A stretch of 64,000 nt of DNA from Clostridium sp. C2-6-12 (GTDB taxonomy: Bacteria; Bacillota; Clostridia; Clostridiales; Clostridiaceae): assembly GCF_009928485.1 (NCBI RefSeq), contig NZ_JAABNP010000016.1, positions 61,913 to 125,912 on the forward strand. Reading direction: 5' to 3'. This document shows positions 1-13,403 of the stretch, piece after piece (position 1 is the first letter of the stretch; each line of letters begins with the position of its first letter). Both the position numbers and the translations under genes were made by a program. The notes under the pieces were generated by a model. That model did not search any database. It was not told the origin of the DNA and saw only the letters and a program-made list of their open reading frames with translations.

Positions 1-71
1 TTATATGCCTTTGTTGAACCAGTTCCATCTGGTACAATCTTTTTTAAAAATTCAATAAACTCTTTATCCAT
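1..71 (-). CDS. 5' end of an unidentified gene running off the left edge
   Basis: Only the first 23 codons are in the window; the protein begins MDKEFIEFLKKIVPDGTGST. The ATG at 69-71 (minus strand) has GGAG about ten bases upstream, so a real start is likely. It lies downstream of, and in the same direction as, the truncated ManC-like gene. Too little is visible to name a family. Confidence 0.45.
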   Translation of the reverse strand, partial: MDKEFIEFLKKIVPDGTGSTKAY

Positions 72-158
72 AAATTCATATCTCCATACAATTAAATTTT
101 CTTAATTGTATATTAAATTTTGTGAGTTTACAATAAAAAACTGCCACATATATAAAAC

Positions 159-434
159 CTATTTTATGAATGTAGCGGTTTCCTTATTAGCAGGTTCTAC
201 AAAAATATTCTCTTCCGCAATTCCTCCAAGTTCATTTTTAACTTTTTCTTTATAATCCATATTGGTAACAACATAAATATTGTCTCTATCTATTATTGGG
301 ACTATCCTCTCAACGGTATTAACCAAGAAACTTTTATCGTTAATTAGTTTTAAAAATTGTTTTGGCTCTTTGGCTCTTGATAGAGGATATAGCCTACTTC
401 CCTTACCTCCAGCTAAAATTAGCCCGTATATCAC
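159..434 (-). pseudogene. Truncated mannose-1-phosphate guanylyltransferase-like nucleotidyltransferase
   Basis: Ninety-one residues match the N-terminus of ManC-type sugar-nucleotide transferases. The nucleotide-binding signature LILAGGKGSRLYPLS is at residues 5-19, followed by KEPKQFLKL and, near the end, VEPANKETAT. Intact family members are around 350 residues or more and continue after this last motif, so about three quarters of the gene is missing and a TAG ends the frame early. The start is a GTG with GGAG upstream; this GTG overlaps the TGA of a decayed upstream frame, a sign of former translational coupling. The intact enzyme would make GDP-mannose for surface polysaccharide; this fragment lacks most of the catalytic domain and is almost certainly non-functional. 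Confidence 0.75.
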
Positions 435-665
435 GCATTTTCAACTCCATGTAATGCTACTAATTCATTATATGTTTATTGCAATCATTTGTGAGTCTCT
501 ATTCAATAACATTTATAAAGCAATTTGAATACTTCTGGCATTGGTCCTTTCAATTTTAAATTTTAAGCAATATTCCTTACAACTTTATTATTATCTAAAA
601 TTATAAATTCACTTTGATAATCTTTTACTTGAAAAGGTATTGGAGTTTGATTAATTCCATTATTC
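432..665 (-). pseudogene. Decayed gene upstream of the ManC remnant
   Basis: Minus-strand translation gives protein-like stretches broken by stops. GINQTPIPFQVKDYQSEF sits near 600-660; after a frame change come KGPMPEVFKLLYKC and, after three in-frame stops, TYNELVALHGVENA, whose TGA overlaps the GTG of the next gene. The position before a ManC-like gene suggests a polysaccharide or glycosyltransferase gene, but I do not recognise the family. From 666 to 846 I see only AT-rich sequence. Confidence 0.4.
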
Positions 666-846
666 TTCAATTAATATCTAATGAAAAGAAATCTATATAA
701 TAATTTATACGAAAACAATAACTAAATATTATTAAAGTATATATTTTTAAAGTTGCTATAAAATATAAATAAGGATATATTTCTATCCCCTTATTTATAC
801 TTAATAATAAAATGTAGATTGTCAATTGGAATATATTTATGTATAT

Positions 847-2562
847 CTAACTAACCTTAAATTTCCCAATTATTTCATTAAGGTTTTGAGCTAATTCTGC
901 CTGATTTTGTGCAGTAACTGCAACCTGTTCTATAGCTTGAGTTGTTTCATTCATACTTGCTTTTATTGTTTCTGCTTGTTCTGTGGACTTTTGAGCTGCC
1001 TCTGCCATATTTTGAATTGCTTGACTCACTTGCCCAACTGTTGCTGTTACTTCTTCTGACATTGCTGCAATCTCCTCTGACATATCGCTTACAAAATCAG
1101 AATCCTTATAATATTTCTCTCCTGTTTTCTTATATGCTTCAAATTGGTTATTTACTTCGTTATTAATGAACTCTAGTATTTCATTTCCTGTATCCAAACT
1201 CTTTTTAAAGGCGTTTTCTACTTTAACTATAGTGTTTTGAATATTCTTTACTGCCTCACCAGATTCTTCTGCAAGAGTTCTAACCTCTTCTGCTACAACT
1301 GCAAAGCCTTTTCCCATTTCTCCAGCTCTTGCAGCCTCTATAGCGGCGTTTAATGCAAGTAAATTTGTTTGGTCTGCTATATCAGCTATAGTATCTGCCA
1401 TAACTCTGATATCGTCAACTACTTTTCCCTCTTCAATAACGTCTAACATCCTTTGTCGTTTTTCATGATATATAAATCTAGTATCCTCAATTGTTTTTTG
1501 ACTTTCAATTTTAACCTTATTTGCTCTATCCTTGGACTTATTTGCATTAGTACTTCCATCCATTGCCTTCTGTGAAAGTATATTTATACTAGAATCAACT
1601 TCTTGAACAGATGCACTTATCTCTTCAGCACCTGCACTAGAATCATGCATATTTTCATTAATACTTGTAATAGCTTCATCTATGCTTACTGTCTTAGATG
1701 CTAATTCTTCAACAGTTGCTGATAATTCCTCACTAAATGCTCCTATATCCTCAGATTTTTCTTGAATTAACTTAACCAATCCACTTACATTTTCCTGTGC
1801 CTTATTTAATTCCACACCAGTTTGACCAAATTCATCTTTTCTCGTAACATTCATTGGTGTTGAAAAATCATATGAGGATAACCTTTTAGCGAATTCGACT
1901 ATTTTTTGAAGTGGTTTATTTATATTTTGTGCCATGAAAACACCTAAAGCAATTGCCATTATAAAACCAACAAATGATATTCCAATCATTATTGAAGTTG
2001 ATTTAGCATTCGTTGCTTGAATTTTATCATTTGCTAATTTAGCATCATGTAAATTAATTTCTATTAATTTATCTAAACTTTCAAACATAGCTTTTCTTAC
2101 CTTAGGTATTTCAGCATATTTTTCTTCTGCTTTAGCATAATCATCTACATCAACATGCTTAACAATTTCTGCTCTTAACTCTCTATATTGCTTTAAATAA
2201 CCTATAAACGCATCATATGTTTTCTTTTCTTCATTACCTATATCGAATTTTTCATACTCCGTCATATATTGTTCATTTTCTTTTTGATTTTCTTCTATAT
2301 CATTCTTTAAATCTGATTTTTCCGAAGAAATTTTTTTATATACTAGTGACATCAGATCTGTCCTAACCTCCGAAAGATTTTCTTTCATGTCAGTTAAAAT
2401 ATAAACACTACGCAAATTATTTGCATACATTAATTCTGATTCTTTCCCTATATTTTTGAAAGATACAATTCCAACTATTCCTATAATCCCAATTAGAACC
2501 GCTATAATTAAAAACGCCGCTATTAATTTAATTCTAACTTTTACATTTCCTAAAAAACTCAT
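847..2562 (-). CDS. Methyl-accepting chemotaxis protein (membrane chemoreceptor)
   Basis: 571 residues with the standard receptor layout. A first membrane helix (about 11-33) is followed by an extracytoplasmic helical ligand-binding domain of the four-helix-bundle type (to about 190), a second membrane helix (about 190-210), a HAMP linker, and a long cytoplasmic coiled coil. The signalling tip [16 protein letters not shown] followed by [15 protein letters not shown] is the conserved contact site for CheA and CheW. The C-terminus has no pentapeptide tether for the methylating enzymes. The ligand cannot be read from the sequence. It stands alone, transcribed away from the PucR-type regulator gene at 2835. 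Confidence 0.93.
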   Translation of the reverse strand: MSFLGNVKVRIKLIAAFLIIAVLIGIIGIVGIVSFKNIGKESELMYANNLRSVYILTDMKENLSEVRTDLMSLVYKKISSEKSDLKNDIEENQKENEQYMTEYEKFDIGNEEKKTYDAFIGYLKQYRELRAEIVKHVDVDDYAKAEEKYAEIPKVRKAMFESLDKLIEINLHDAKLANDKIQATNAKSTSIMIGISFVGFIMAIALGVFMAQNINKPLQKIVEFAKRLSSYDFSTPMNVTRKDEFGQTGVELNKAQENVSGLVKLIQEKSEDIGAFSEELSATVEELASKTVSIDEAITSINENMHDSSAGAEEISASVQEVDSSINILSQKAMDGSTNANKSKDRANKVKIESQKTIEDTRFIYHEKRQRMLDVIEEGKVVDDIRVMADTIADIADQTNLLALNAAIEAARAGEMGKGFAVVAEEVRTLAEESGEAVKNIQNTIVKVENAFKKSLDTGNEILEFINNEVNNQFEAYKKTGEKYYKDSDFVSDMSEEIAAMSEEVTATVGQVSQAIQNMAEAAQKSTEQAETIKASMNETTQAIEQVAVTAQNQAELAQNLNEIIGKFKVS

Positions 2563-2670
2563 ATAATTCTTATCTCCTTTTTCTCATTAAAATACTTTAA
2601 ATATGTACTCTAAAAAATCACTTTAAATAATTAGCTCATAGCCACTTGACTTCTTATGGTAATTTACTTG

Positions 2671-2682
2671 TTATGGTATAAT
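2671..2682 (+). promoter_or_regulatory. Putative extended -10 promoter for the PucR-type gene
   Basis: TGG directly before a perfect TATAAT (2677-2682) forms an extended -10 element. A direct repeat TTATGGTA occurs at 2654 and 2671, overlapping the promoter. No good -35 at normal distance. It would give a leader of about 145 bases before the start at 2835. Confidence 0.35.
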
Positions 2683-2762
2683 ATAGTAAATAATTCTAAC
2701 TGCAATAATACCTTCATATATTCAGTCCATTTAATATTATAATATTTTACAGTTTATTATAC

Positions 2763-2813
2763 ATTGTGCAGAATTAAAAACATTATTGTCAAAAAAAGTG
2801 CAAAAAGCACAAT
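2763..2813 (+). promoter_or_regulatory. Inverted repeats in the leader of the PucR-type gene
   Basis: ATTGTGC at 2763-2769 is repeated inverted as GCACAAT at 2807-2813, and a tight hairpin GTGC-aaaaa-GCAC lies at 2798-2810. They end about 20 bases before the start codon and could be an operator or a leader structure. Function is inferred from position only. Confidence 0.3.
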
Positions 2814-2834
2814 TTGTGTTGAAAGGTTGATTGA

Positions 2835-4376
2835 ATGTTAACATTCCATAATTTATTAAAAAGAATAAATAAGGCTGACTTAAAAATTCACAGTAACAAA
2901 AAGGAAGCCCTTAACTATACTATGGTTACTCCTATCTTTAAATCCTCATCTTTACAGGATAATACCTTATATGTTGCTTTTGTTTCAGATCTAGATAATC
3001 TATGTATAAATCAATCTACAGTTGGCTTTATTTTAATACCTGATATTCCTTTAAAAGAAAATATACATATATCTGGCGAATTTGTTGTTTGGGATAAAAT
3101 AGTTCCATTAGAAACTCTTTATAACACTGTACAAATTGAATTTCGTAGAAAGGTAGAATTAGCATCAAATATGTCATCAATTTTTTCTGCACTTATCAAA
3201 GGAAATAGTCTACAAGAGTTAATTGATATAGGAACAAAAATATTAGGAAACCCCATTATTGTCACAAATTCTGCTTATAAAGTACTTGCTATGTCAAATA
3301 TCCATATAGATGAACCATTTTGGCAATTTGCTAAAACTCATGGTTACTGTAGTCAAGATTCTATTAATTGCTATAAAAATGAAGGAATTAATAAAAAAGT
3401 TCTTGAAAGTGATGATCCTGTATTATTAAATGATGGAATATGGCAAGAAAATAACATAATCTCAAATAAATTAGTCATAAAGAATAAAATTTTAGGTTAT
3501 ATCGAAGTTCATGAAATGAACAAAAAATTCACTCCAAGTGATATTGATGCAGTAAAAATATTTTCTGACATTCTTGCTGTTGAAATTAGAACAGATATTT
3601 ATGAAGAAGCTATTACACATACAGTCTATGAGGATATAATAATTGACTTATTGAATGAAGTAGTTCCTACCACAAATACTCTTTTGAATCGATTATGTAG
3701 TGCTAATTGGTCTTTAAAAAAATATCTAATCCTTATAAGAATCCCTTTATTCAAATCAGATCAAAGCATAAGCTTTTTGGATTATTTATATACTAAATTA
3801 GTATATCGCGCTACAGTTTCTAAGATTGCAAGATATCATGATTCTTTAGTAGTAATAATTAATTATAATAAGCAAACAGAATATGATATGGAACTAAATA
3901 ATATTACAGATATTTTAATAGGTAACAATATTAAAGGTGGCATTAGTAGGATTTTTTCAAAATCTGAATTTGAAAATTTAAGTTTCTACTATCATCAAGC
4001 TTCCATAGCTTATGACCTTGGAACACTTACTAATAAAGCTTCTACTTTTCTATATCCTTATGAAAATGTTATTCTATTTCACTTATTTTCTAAAATTAAA
4101 GACAAGAACGAACTAAAAATATTTTGTCATCCTTCATACAATAAATTATTAAAACATGATAAATTAAATGGAACTGAATACTGCAAATCTATTTATGAAT
4201 ACATTTTATGTGCAAATAACATATCTGCAGCAGCAGATAAATTATTTATTCACAGAAACACCATGGCATATCGTCTCAATAAAATCAGTGAAATTACTGG
4301 TTTAGATTTGACAAATGGAATAAATATTTATAAACTATACTTTTCGCAAAAAATTAATGAATGGCTGAAATACTAG
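2835..4376 (+). CDS. PucR/CdaR-type transcriptional regulator
   Basis: 513 residues. The C-terminus carries the helix-turn-helix typical of the PucR family, NISAAADKLFIHRNTMAYRL, followed by KISEITGLDL. The middle (about 140-260) resembles a GAF-like sensory region (NPIIVTNSAYKVLAMSN) and the following part a GGDEF-fold-like linker common in this family. Such proteins control purine, amino-acid or sugar-acid use; the effector here is unknown. The start ATG is preceded by GAAAGG with suitable spacing. It is divergent from the chemoreceptor at 847 and converges on lon with a shared hairpin, so it is a single-gene unit, probably self-regulated. Confidence 0.85.
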   Translation: MLTFHNLLKRINKADLKIHSNKKEALNYTMVTPIFKSSSLQDNTLYVAFVSDLDNLCINQSTVGFILIPDIPLKENIHISGEFVVWDKIVPLETLYNTVQIEFRRKVELASNMSSIFSALIKGNSLQELIDIGTKILGNPIIVTNSAYKVLAMSNIHIDEPFWQFAKTHGYCSQDSINCYKNEGINKKVLESDDPVLLNDGIWQENNIISNKLVIKNKILGYIEVHEMNKKFTPSDIDAVKIFSDILAVEIRTDIYEEAITHTVYEDIIIDLLNEVVPTTNTLLNRLCSANWSLKKYLILIRIPLFKSDQSISFLDYLYTKLVYRATVSKIARYHDSLVVIINYNKQTEYDMELNNITDILIGNNIKGGISRIFSKSEFENLSFYYHQASIAYDLGTLTNKASTFLYPYENVILFHLFSKIKDKNELKIFCHPSYNKLLKHDKLNGTEYCKSIYEYILCANNISAAADKLFIHRNTMAYRLNKISEITGLDLTNGINIYKLYFSQKINEWLKY

Positions 4377-4382
4377 CAAGCA

Positions 4383-4444
4383 ATAAAACCCATGCCTTCT
4401 ATAAGTTTTCTAAATAATTACTTACAGAATGTCATGGGTTTTAT
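4383..4444. terminator. Bidirectional terminator-like hairpin between the PucR-type gene and lon
   Basis: Perfect 12-base arms ATAAAACCCATG (4383-4394) and CATGGGTTTTAT (4433-4444) with a 38-base loop, lying between two convergent genes. The long loop is unusual for a terminator. Confidence 0.55.
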
Positions 4445-4474
4445 GTCTATATAATTTTTACTATTAATTTATAA

Positions 4475-6862
4475 TCAATTTACATTTGCATTAAATGATC
4501 CTTGTAATAAATTATTAGGGTTAAATATATGTTCTACCTTTGGTAATGATATTCCTAAGGTTTCTTTTAGAACATCTTCTACTGTTTCTACTGGTATTAT
4601 AGTCAATTCTGATTTAACTTCCTCTGGAACATCTTTTAGGTCAATTACATTGTCTTTAGGAATTAATGTCCTTTTTATTCCAGCTCTTTGGGCAGCTATT
4701 AATTTTTCTTTTAACCCTCCAATTGGAAGAACCGCTCCTCTTAATGTAATTTCTCCTGTCATTGCCAATCTTGAATCAACCTTTATTCCTGTAATTAGTG
4801 ATGCAAGAGCTGTAAATAATGTTATTCCAGCTGATGGCCCATCCTTAGGTGTAGACCCTGATGGAACATGAATATGAAGATCTTTTTCTTTAAAGTTTAC
4901 TGCGTTCATAGGCAATCTTGATTTTAATAAGCTTAAAGAAATTTTTGCTGATTCTTTCATAACATCTCCAAGTTGTCCTGTTAATGTAACTTGTCCATTT
5001 CCTGGCATGTCTGTAGCTTCAATAAATAAAATTTCTCCTCCAACAGAAGTCCAAGCAAGTCCTGTTACAACTCCTGGCATATTATCATCTTGAGCTTTAT
5101 CATGGCTTGAAACCTTTCTTCCAAGAACATCTTCTAAAACATTTGCTGTAACCTTAAATGGCAATTCTACATTATTAGAAACAATCTTTTCTGATGCAAC
5201 TCTAGCGATAGTAGCTAACTGCTTTTTAAGTCCTCTTACACCTGCTTCTAAAGTGTATTCACTTATAATTCTTTGAAGTGCTTCATCTTCTACAATTAAT
5301 TGTGTATCATTTAAGCCATGTTCTTCAAGAGTTGCTCTCATTAAATGATTTTTTGCTATATGGAATTTTTCACTCATTGTGTAACTAGAAATTTGAATTA
5401 CTTCCATTCTATCCAATAGCGGTCTAGGAATTGTATCTAATGAGTTAGCTGTAGCTATAAAAAATACATCTGATAAATCATAAGGTAAATCCAAGTAATG
5501 ATCTGTAAATGTATCATTTTGCTCTGGATCTAGTACTTCTAATAAAGCACTAGCAGGATCACCATTATAGCTTGTCATTAATTTATCTATTTCATCTAAA
5601 ACCATAACTGGGTTTGTTTCTCCAGCTTTCTTAATTGTTTGAATAATTCTACCTGGCATTGCACCTACATAAGTTCTTCTATGCCCTCTTATTTCAGCTT
5701 CATCACGAACTCCACCAAGACTTAAACGAGTATATTTTCTACCAAGTGCTTCTGCAATACTCTTACCAAGACTAGTTTTTCCTGTACCTGGAGGTCCTAC
5801 TAATAATAATATAGATCCTTTTTTGTCTTTCTTCAATTGCATAACTGCTAAATGCTGAATTATTCTATCTTTTACCTTTTCAAGACCATAATGCTGGTCA
5901 TTTAATATTCTTCTTGCTTCATTTAAATCTACAGCTTTTGGTTCACTCTTTTTCCAAGGTAATTGTGTTAATAAATCTAAATAGTTACGCATTACATTAT
6001 AATCAGAACTATTTGGGCTTTGACTTTCTAATTTTTCTAATTCCTCTAAAGCTGTTTCCTTAATTTCATCTGGCATTTGAGCCTCTTCAATCTTATTTAA
6101 ATAATCTTTATCTTTTTTTGATTTTTTACTTTTACCTTCATTTAGTTCATTTTGAATAGCTTTTAGTTGCTCTCTCAAAACTGATTCTCTATAACTTTTA
6201 TTAGCCTTTTCACTAAACTTTTGTGTAATTTCAAATTGTAATTCTACGTATTCTTTATGCTTTAATAGATAATCCATAAACTTAAGACCTCTATCCTTTA
6301 AAGACTGAGTTTCTATCAAATCATATTTTTCTTCATTTGAAATTGGCATAAAAGTTGTTAAAAAACCAATAAGTTTATTTAAATCCTTTTGTTCCTCTAC
6401 ATTTTCCATAAAATCTTTTGTACCTTTAAAATTATTACTAATTTCACGAGAAACTTTTTTAATATAATCTACCATTTCTTTCTGACTTTTTTCTGCAATA
6501 TCTACAATATCAGGTGCGAACTCAAATTGTACTCTAATCAAATCTTCCTCAAAATTAATTGTTTTTATCTCAACTCTATCTAAGACTTTAATTTTAATTT
6601 TATATCCTATTTGAGTTTTTTCAATTTCATTTATTTTAAACGAAACACCAACACGATAAAAATCTTCTTCTTTTAAACTATTTTGATTAAAATTTTGTTT
6701 TAAAAGTAATGCAATCTTAACGTCTTCCTCATTGGCTAACTTTTCAATTTCCTTTTCACTAAATCTATTTAATTTTAAAGTGTGCACCATTCCAGGTAAT
6801 AACACTGCATCAGATACCGGAATTGCAATTCCTTCATTATATTTTTTCTCTAAATTCATCAT
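4475..6862 (-). CDS. lon: ATP-dependent protease Lon (LonA type)
   Basis: About 795 residues with the three Lon parts: N-terminal substrate domain (to about 290), AAA+ domain with Walker A GPPGTGKTS, Walker B VMVLDEID and the sensor region, and a C-terminal serine-lysine protease domain. Catalytic Ser lies in KDGPSAG (about residue 677) and Lys in GGLKEKL (about 718). It degrades misfolded and selected regulatory proteins in the cytosol. The longest frame starts at 6886 but has no ribosome binding site; AAAGG nine bases before the ATG at 6862 favours this start (6859 is also possible). It lies downstream of the TetR-type gene in the same direction. Confidence 0.96.
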   Translation of the reverse strand: MMNLEKKYNEGIAIPVSDAVLLPGMVHTLKLNRFSEKEIEKLANEEDVKIALLLKQNFNQNSLKEEDFYRVGVSFKINEIEKTQIGYKIKIKVLDRVEIKTINFEEDLIRVQFEFAPDIVDIAEKSQKEMVDYIKKVSREISNNFKGTKDFMENVEEQKDLNKLIGFLTTFMPISNEEKYDLIETQSLKDRGLKFMDYLLKHKEYVELQFEITQKFSEKANKSYRESVLREQLKAIQNELNEGKSKKSKKDKDYLNKIEEAQMPDEIKETALEELEKLESQSPNSSDYNVMRNYLDLLTQLPWKKSEPKAVDLNEARRILNDQHYGLEKVKDRIIQHLAVMQLKKDKKGSILLLVGPPGTGKTSLGKSIAEALGRKYTRLSLGGVRDEAEIRGHRRTYVGAMPGRIIQTIKKAGETNPVMVLDEIDKLMTSYNGDPASALLEVLDPEQNDTFTDHYLDLPYDLSDVFFIATANSLDTIPRPLLDRMEVIQISSYTMSEKFHIAKNHLMRATLEEHGLNDTQLIVEDEALQRIISEYTLEAGVRGLKKQLATIARVASEKIVSNNVELPFKVTANVLEDVLGRKVSSHDKAQDDNMPGVVTGLAWTSVGGEILFIEATDMPGNGQVTLTGQLGDVMKESAKISLSLLKSRLPMNAVNFKEKDLHIHVPSGSTPKDGPSAGITLFTALASLITGIKVDSRLAMTGEITLRGAVLPIGGLKEKLIAAQRAGIKRTLIPKDNVIDLKDVPEEVKSELTIIPVETVEDVLKETLGISLPKVEHIFNPNNLLQGSFNANVN

Positions 6863-6979
6863 ATTAATCATCCTTTCATTGGGCATTTCAATAAACGAGC
6901 ATTCATTTATACTTGTATTTAAATAATAGCGAGATGCTTCTGCAATAATATATTTACAAAATTTTCTCGCTTAATAATT

Positions 6980-7546
6980 TTATCTGACTAACAATATATC
7001 TTGTATAATTTTAATCAATTCAATTAACAGTTCAGATTTTTCATCATTCTCAACACATGAATTCATTACAATTGATTTTGTTGGATAAAAAAGTATTGCT
7101 CTCAAATTCTCATTTCTGAAATCTTTAAAAACTCCATTTTTTTTCATTTCATCAAAGAAATTATTTAAAATATTTATCCCATTCCTTTCGGAACATTGCT
7201 TAGCTAATGCTGGACAACTTGAAAATTGATCTACAAAGTGAAATACTTCACTATTATCTTTAATATATAAATAATATTCTCTGACAAGTATTTCAATAAT
7301 CTTCTCACCATCGTTACAATTATTAAGCTTATCAATTAAATAATCAAAAATCTCTTCAGAATACTCACGATATATATCCTGTAACATGATTTCTTTATTT
7401 TCATAATATATATAAACTGTAGCTGGTGAAACTCCTGCTTCTTTAGCTATCTTTGAAATAGACGTACCGTGAAATCCTTCCTTAAGTATTAACTTAATAA
7501 CGGCTTCTTTTATACTCTTTTGCTTTTCATCGTCTTTTCTTCTCAT
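6980..7546 (-). CDS. TetR/AcrR family transcriptional regulator
   Basis: 188 residues. The N-terminal DNA-binding domain shows the TetR pattern GFHGTSISKIAKEAGVSPAT followed by VYIYYENKEIML (about residues 24-57); the remaining part is an all-helical ligand and dimerisation domain that does not reveal the ligand. The TetR fold is a repressor released by a small molecule, often controlling efflux or stress genes. Its own promoter contains a GAACGTTC palindrome, which suggests autoregulation. Lon follows downstream in the same direction with about 117 bases between, so the repressor could also affect lon, but this is not shown. Confidence 0.9.
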   Translation of the reverse strand: MRRKDDEKQKSIKEAVIKLILKEGFHGTSISKIAKEAGVSPATVYIYYENKEIMLQDIYREYSEEIFDYLIDKLNNCNDGEKIIEILVREYYLYIKDNSEVFHFVDQFSSCPALAKQCSERNGINILNNFFDEMKKNGVFKDFRNENLRAILFYPTKSIVMNSCVENDEKSELLIELIKIIQDILLVR

Positions 7547-7574
7547 TTAAACACCTCTATATGTTATTGTTTTA

Positions 7575-7603
7575 ATATTAAACGAACGTTCTTTTATTGT
7601 CAA
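7575..7603 (-). promoter_or_regulatory. Promoter of the TetR-type gene with an embedded operator palindrome
   Basis: On the minus strand a perfect -35 TTGACA (7598-7603) is separated by 17 bases from TAATAT (7575-7580). The spacer contains the palindrome GAACGTTC (7584-7591), in the classic position for a self-repressing TetR operator. Confidence 0.65.
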
Positions 7604-7643
7604 GAGTTTTTGTAATTTAATTTTATACAATTAAAAATAAAAC

Positions 7644-7668
7644 AGCAGATTTATTATTTAAACCTGCT
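7644..7668 (-). terminator. Terminator of the SEC-C protein gene
   Basis: Ten-base arms 7644-7653 and 7659-7668 (one G-T wobble) with a five-base loop; on the minus strand the hairpin is followed by a T-rich run (TGTTTTATTTTT). Confidence 0.7.
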
Positions 7669-7683
7669 ATTTCACTTAATTAT

Positions 7684-9576
7684 TTAAAATAATTTTATAA
7701 CATTTCCATCCTTAGCACAGCAATCTTTATATTTCCTTCCACTTCCACATGGACATAAATCATTTCTTCTGGGAGGGTTTGTGTCATCTTGAACTACAAT
7801 GCTACTTTCATTAATATTAGCACCTTTCAATTTCCATAATCTAATGTTTTTAATGAATTTTCCAACACTATTTAGCATAAAATCTTTAACATCTTTACTG
7901 TCATCTTCTAATTGTTCTAATATTTCATTCATGACATCTTCAAAATCATTTTCTTGAATTTCTAAGTATAAAGATTCCATTAAGCCCTCTAATATTTCTA
8001 TATCCATATTGAACATATTTAAAAATTCTTTGAAAAATGTATCTCCAAAGTCAGCTTCATAAATGTAATTTTCACTTGCCATATTTAGCAATTCCTCTTT
8101 AGAAATCATCGCATAATTTATATTTGTCTTTTGTTCAATTTCTCTCAATAAATCTACCCAATTATCTATAAAACAGTTTATATAAAACATTCCTTGAATT
8201 TCATATTCTCTATAGTAATCTTGTGCACTTGTTAGTAATTTTTCTATTCTACTATACTCATTCAAATCATAAGTTTTAAATATTTTCATTATATCTTTTA
8301 ATTTAAGTATTCCATAAGCTTTGTTCATGCCTCTATAAAGATTAATTATTTCTGTATTTGCTTTTATCATGCCTCTATATTGTATGTTATTTTTTTCTTT
8401 AACTAACTTCTGAATTATTTCTGGCATTATCATAATAACTTCTTCATCTTTAACTGTTGAAAAAATCATACCACTTTGCAGGAAATAGGCCAACTTATAT
8501 GCCGTTTTTTCATCAATTTGACTAAGAATTCTAACTCCATTATTATCTGCACAAGTTTTTAAAAGTTTATATCTTTCTTCGTCAAACAAGGACATCTTCT
8601 CTTCTACTAAAATTTCATACTCATTAATTAATCTCTCAGCTAATTGCGCTTTATTTAAACTTGATATTTTAGGCATGCCAAGATATTTTGCTATTTCATA
8701 TATATTGTCTTTTGATAAATTATTTATAAGTTCCAATATATCGAAGGAATATACTGTTTTATTAAAGTTGTTCTTAACAATCCTTTGACTCTTGCTTATT
8801 AAATCATCAAATGCATAATCTACATCTGATAATTGATCAAAAATTTCATCTTCATAAAAAAGCACATCTTCTGGTTCTGTGCTTTTTACTTTATTTCTTG
8901 AACTCTTATATTTTTTTTGATTCCCTGGCAAATATGTAATTTCATCTCTTTTATTTCCACCATAGCAGCAAACTCCATCTCTTGGAGAATTGCAATAATC
9001 AAATTTAGCAATCATATCATTATTTTTATCAATGCATTTCTTACATTCCCACTGGTTATTTTCATAATTAAAATATTCCGCTTCTGCGTTGCAAATTTCA
9101 CAATGATGAATTACTTCATCATTTCTTGCTATTATTTCAATTTGAGAAAAACTTACAGGAACTTGTATTATATCAACCACTTCCAAAATTAATTCTGTAG
9201 TACTTCCAAAATCATATTCATATTCAAATCTATCAGCAACATTTAATATATCCTTAAGCTTTGTACCCATAGAATAATCTTGATAAATTATCCCTTTTAT
9301 TTTAAAAGCACTTAAATGTCCACAACATTCTAACCAAACATCTCTTAAAAATTGATCTATATGTAACAAACTTAGATTTTCATCAATTGATAAATATATG
9401 TTATATTCGTCTTTATCATACTTTGATTTAATTGATATCATAAATTGATTTCTCTTTTTTTTATCTTCATTACTAAGTTCTTCTATTTTTGTCTTCATTG
9501 CATTGCAATTCTTCATATGTCTTTTAATAGTTCTTTCAGTCAGTTCCTTATTACAATAGTAACACTTTCCCTTCAA
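7684..9576 (-). CDS. Multidomain SEC-C protein with zinc finger and pRiA4b ORF-3-like domain
   Basis: 630 residues of mosaic structure. An N-terminal zinc-binding motif CYYCNKELTERTIKRHMKNC (about 5-24) is followed by a region resembling the plasmid pRiA4b ORF-3-like domain (key stretch FEYEYDFGSTTELILEVVDI, near residue 120). A four-cysteine cluster (HHCEICNAE with WECKKC) comes next, then a Rho-N-like short helical segment around 290-330. The protein ends in the metal-binding SEC-C motif RNDLCPCGSGRKYKDCC. SEC-C tails bind zinc and occur in SecA and many uncharacterised proteins. The combination suggests a nucleic-acid or ribosome-associated protein, but function is unknown. GGGAGG before the start supports 9576. 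It is a single-gene unit with its own terminator. Confidence 0.8.
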   Translation of the reverse strand: MKGKCYYCNKELTERTIKRHMKNCNAMKTKIEELSNEDKKKRNQFMISIKSKYDKDEYNIYLSIDENLSLLHIDQFLRDVWLECCGHLSAFKIKGIIYQDYSMGTKLKDILNVADRFEYEYDFGSTTELILEVVDIIQVPVSFSQIEIIARNDEVIHHCEICNAEAEYFNYENNQWECKKCIDKNNDMIAKFDYCNSPRDGVCCYGGNKRDEITYLPGNQKKYKSSRNKVKSTEPEDVLFYEDEIFDQLSDVDYAFDDLISKSQRIVKNNFNKTVYSFDILELINNLSKDNIYEIAKYLGMPKISSLNKAQLAERLINEYEILVEEKMSLFDEERYKLLKTCADNNGVRILSQIDEKTAYKLAYFLQSGMIFSTVKDEEVIMIMPEIIQKLVKEKNNIQYRGMIKANTEIINLYRGMNKAYGILKLKDIMKIFKTYDLNEYSRIEKLLTSAQDYYREYEIQGMFYINCFIDNWVDLLREIEQKTNINYAMISKEELLNMASENYIYEADFGDTFFKEFLNMFNMDIEILEGLMESLYLEIQENDFEDVMNEILEQLEDDSKDVKDFMLNSVGKFIKNIRLWKLKGANINESSIVVQDDTNPPRRNDLCPCGSGRKYKDCCAKDGNVIKLF

Positions 9577-10037
9577 GTAACAGACCTCCCTTTTGCCGTA
9601 ATATTCCTAAAATTAGATATATACTTTTCTATATTAATATAACACTGATTTTACAAATATATTGCATTAAGGCTTAATTAAATGATGTTACAATGCTATA
9701 CCTTGTTACATTTTACATATACATTAAATTTAAGTCAACATACGATATAAACTAAAATATTCTCTATTGTAAATTTCTCATGCATAAATAACAAATTTAC
9801 GATAGTATAATACCCCTTTATATGTAATAAGAGATTGTCCTTATCATAAATAAATACTCAAAATCTAAAGAAAGTTCATATTAATATTTAAATTAAAAAG
9901 CTCATTAACCATCATTCTTTCAAATAACGTTCAAATGAGCTTTATATTAAATAAATTTAATTACTTAGACTAGAAAACCTAAGTAATCGAATTATATTTA
10001 ACGTATATATAACTTTATTAATGTTTTGCGTCTGTAT
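9577..10037. other. Intergenic region between the SEC-C gene and the GH13 gene
   Basis: No gene seen. The right part (9897-9986) holds two hairpins downstream of the GH13 gene, listed separately. A possible minus-strand promoter for the SEC-C gene, TTGTAA with TATAGA 17 bases away, lies near 9620-9655. The rest is AT-rich with no recognised element. Confidence 0.4.
9897..9943 (-). terminator. Hairpin at the end of the oligosaccharide operon
   Basis: Arms AAAGCTCATT (9897-9906) and AATGAGCTTT (9934-9943), ten bases each, perfect, with a loop of 27; followed on the minus strand by AT-rich sequence. A second smaller hairpin, TTACTTAG/CTAAGTAA (9961-9986), sits closer to the gene end. Confidence 0.5.
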
Positions 10038-13396
<3,359 letters not shown>

Positions 13397-13403
13397 CTCC
13401 CTT

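Noticed and set aside
6928..6971. AGCGAG/CTCGCT pair between tetR and lon as heat-shock operator or terminator
   Set aside because: Six-base arms with a 32-base loop; does not match CIRCE or CtsR sites and has no T-run.
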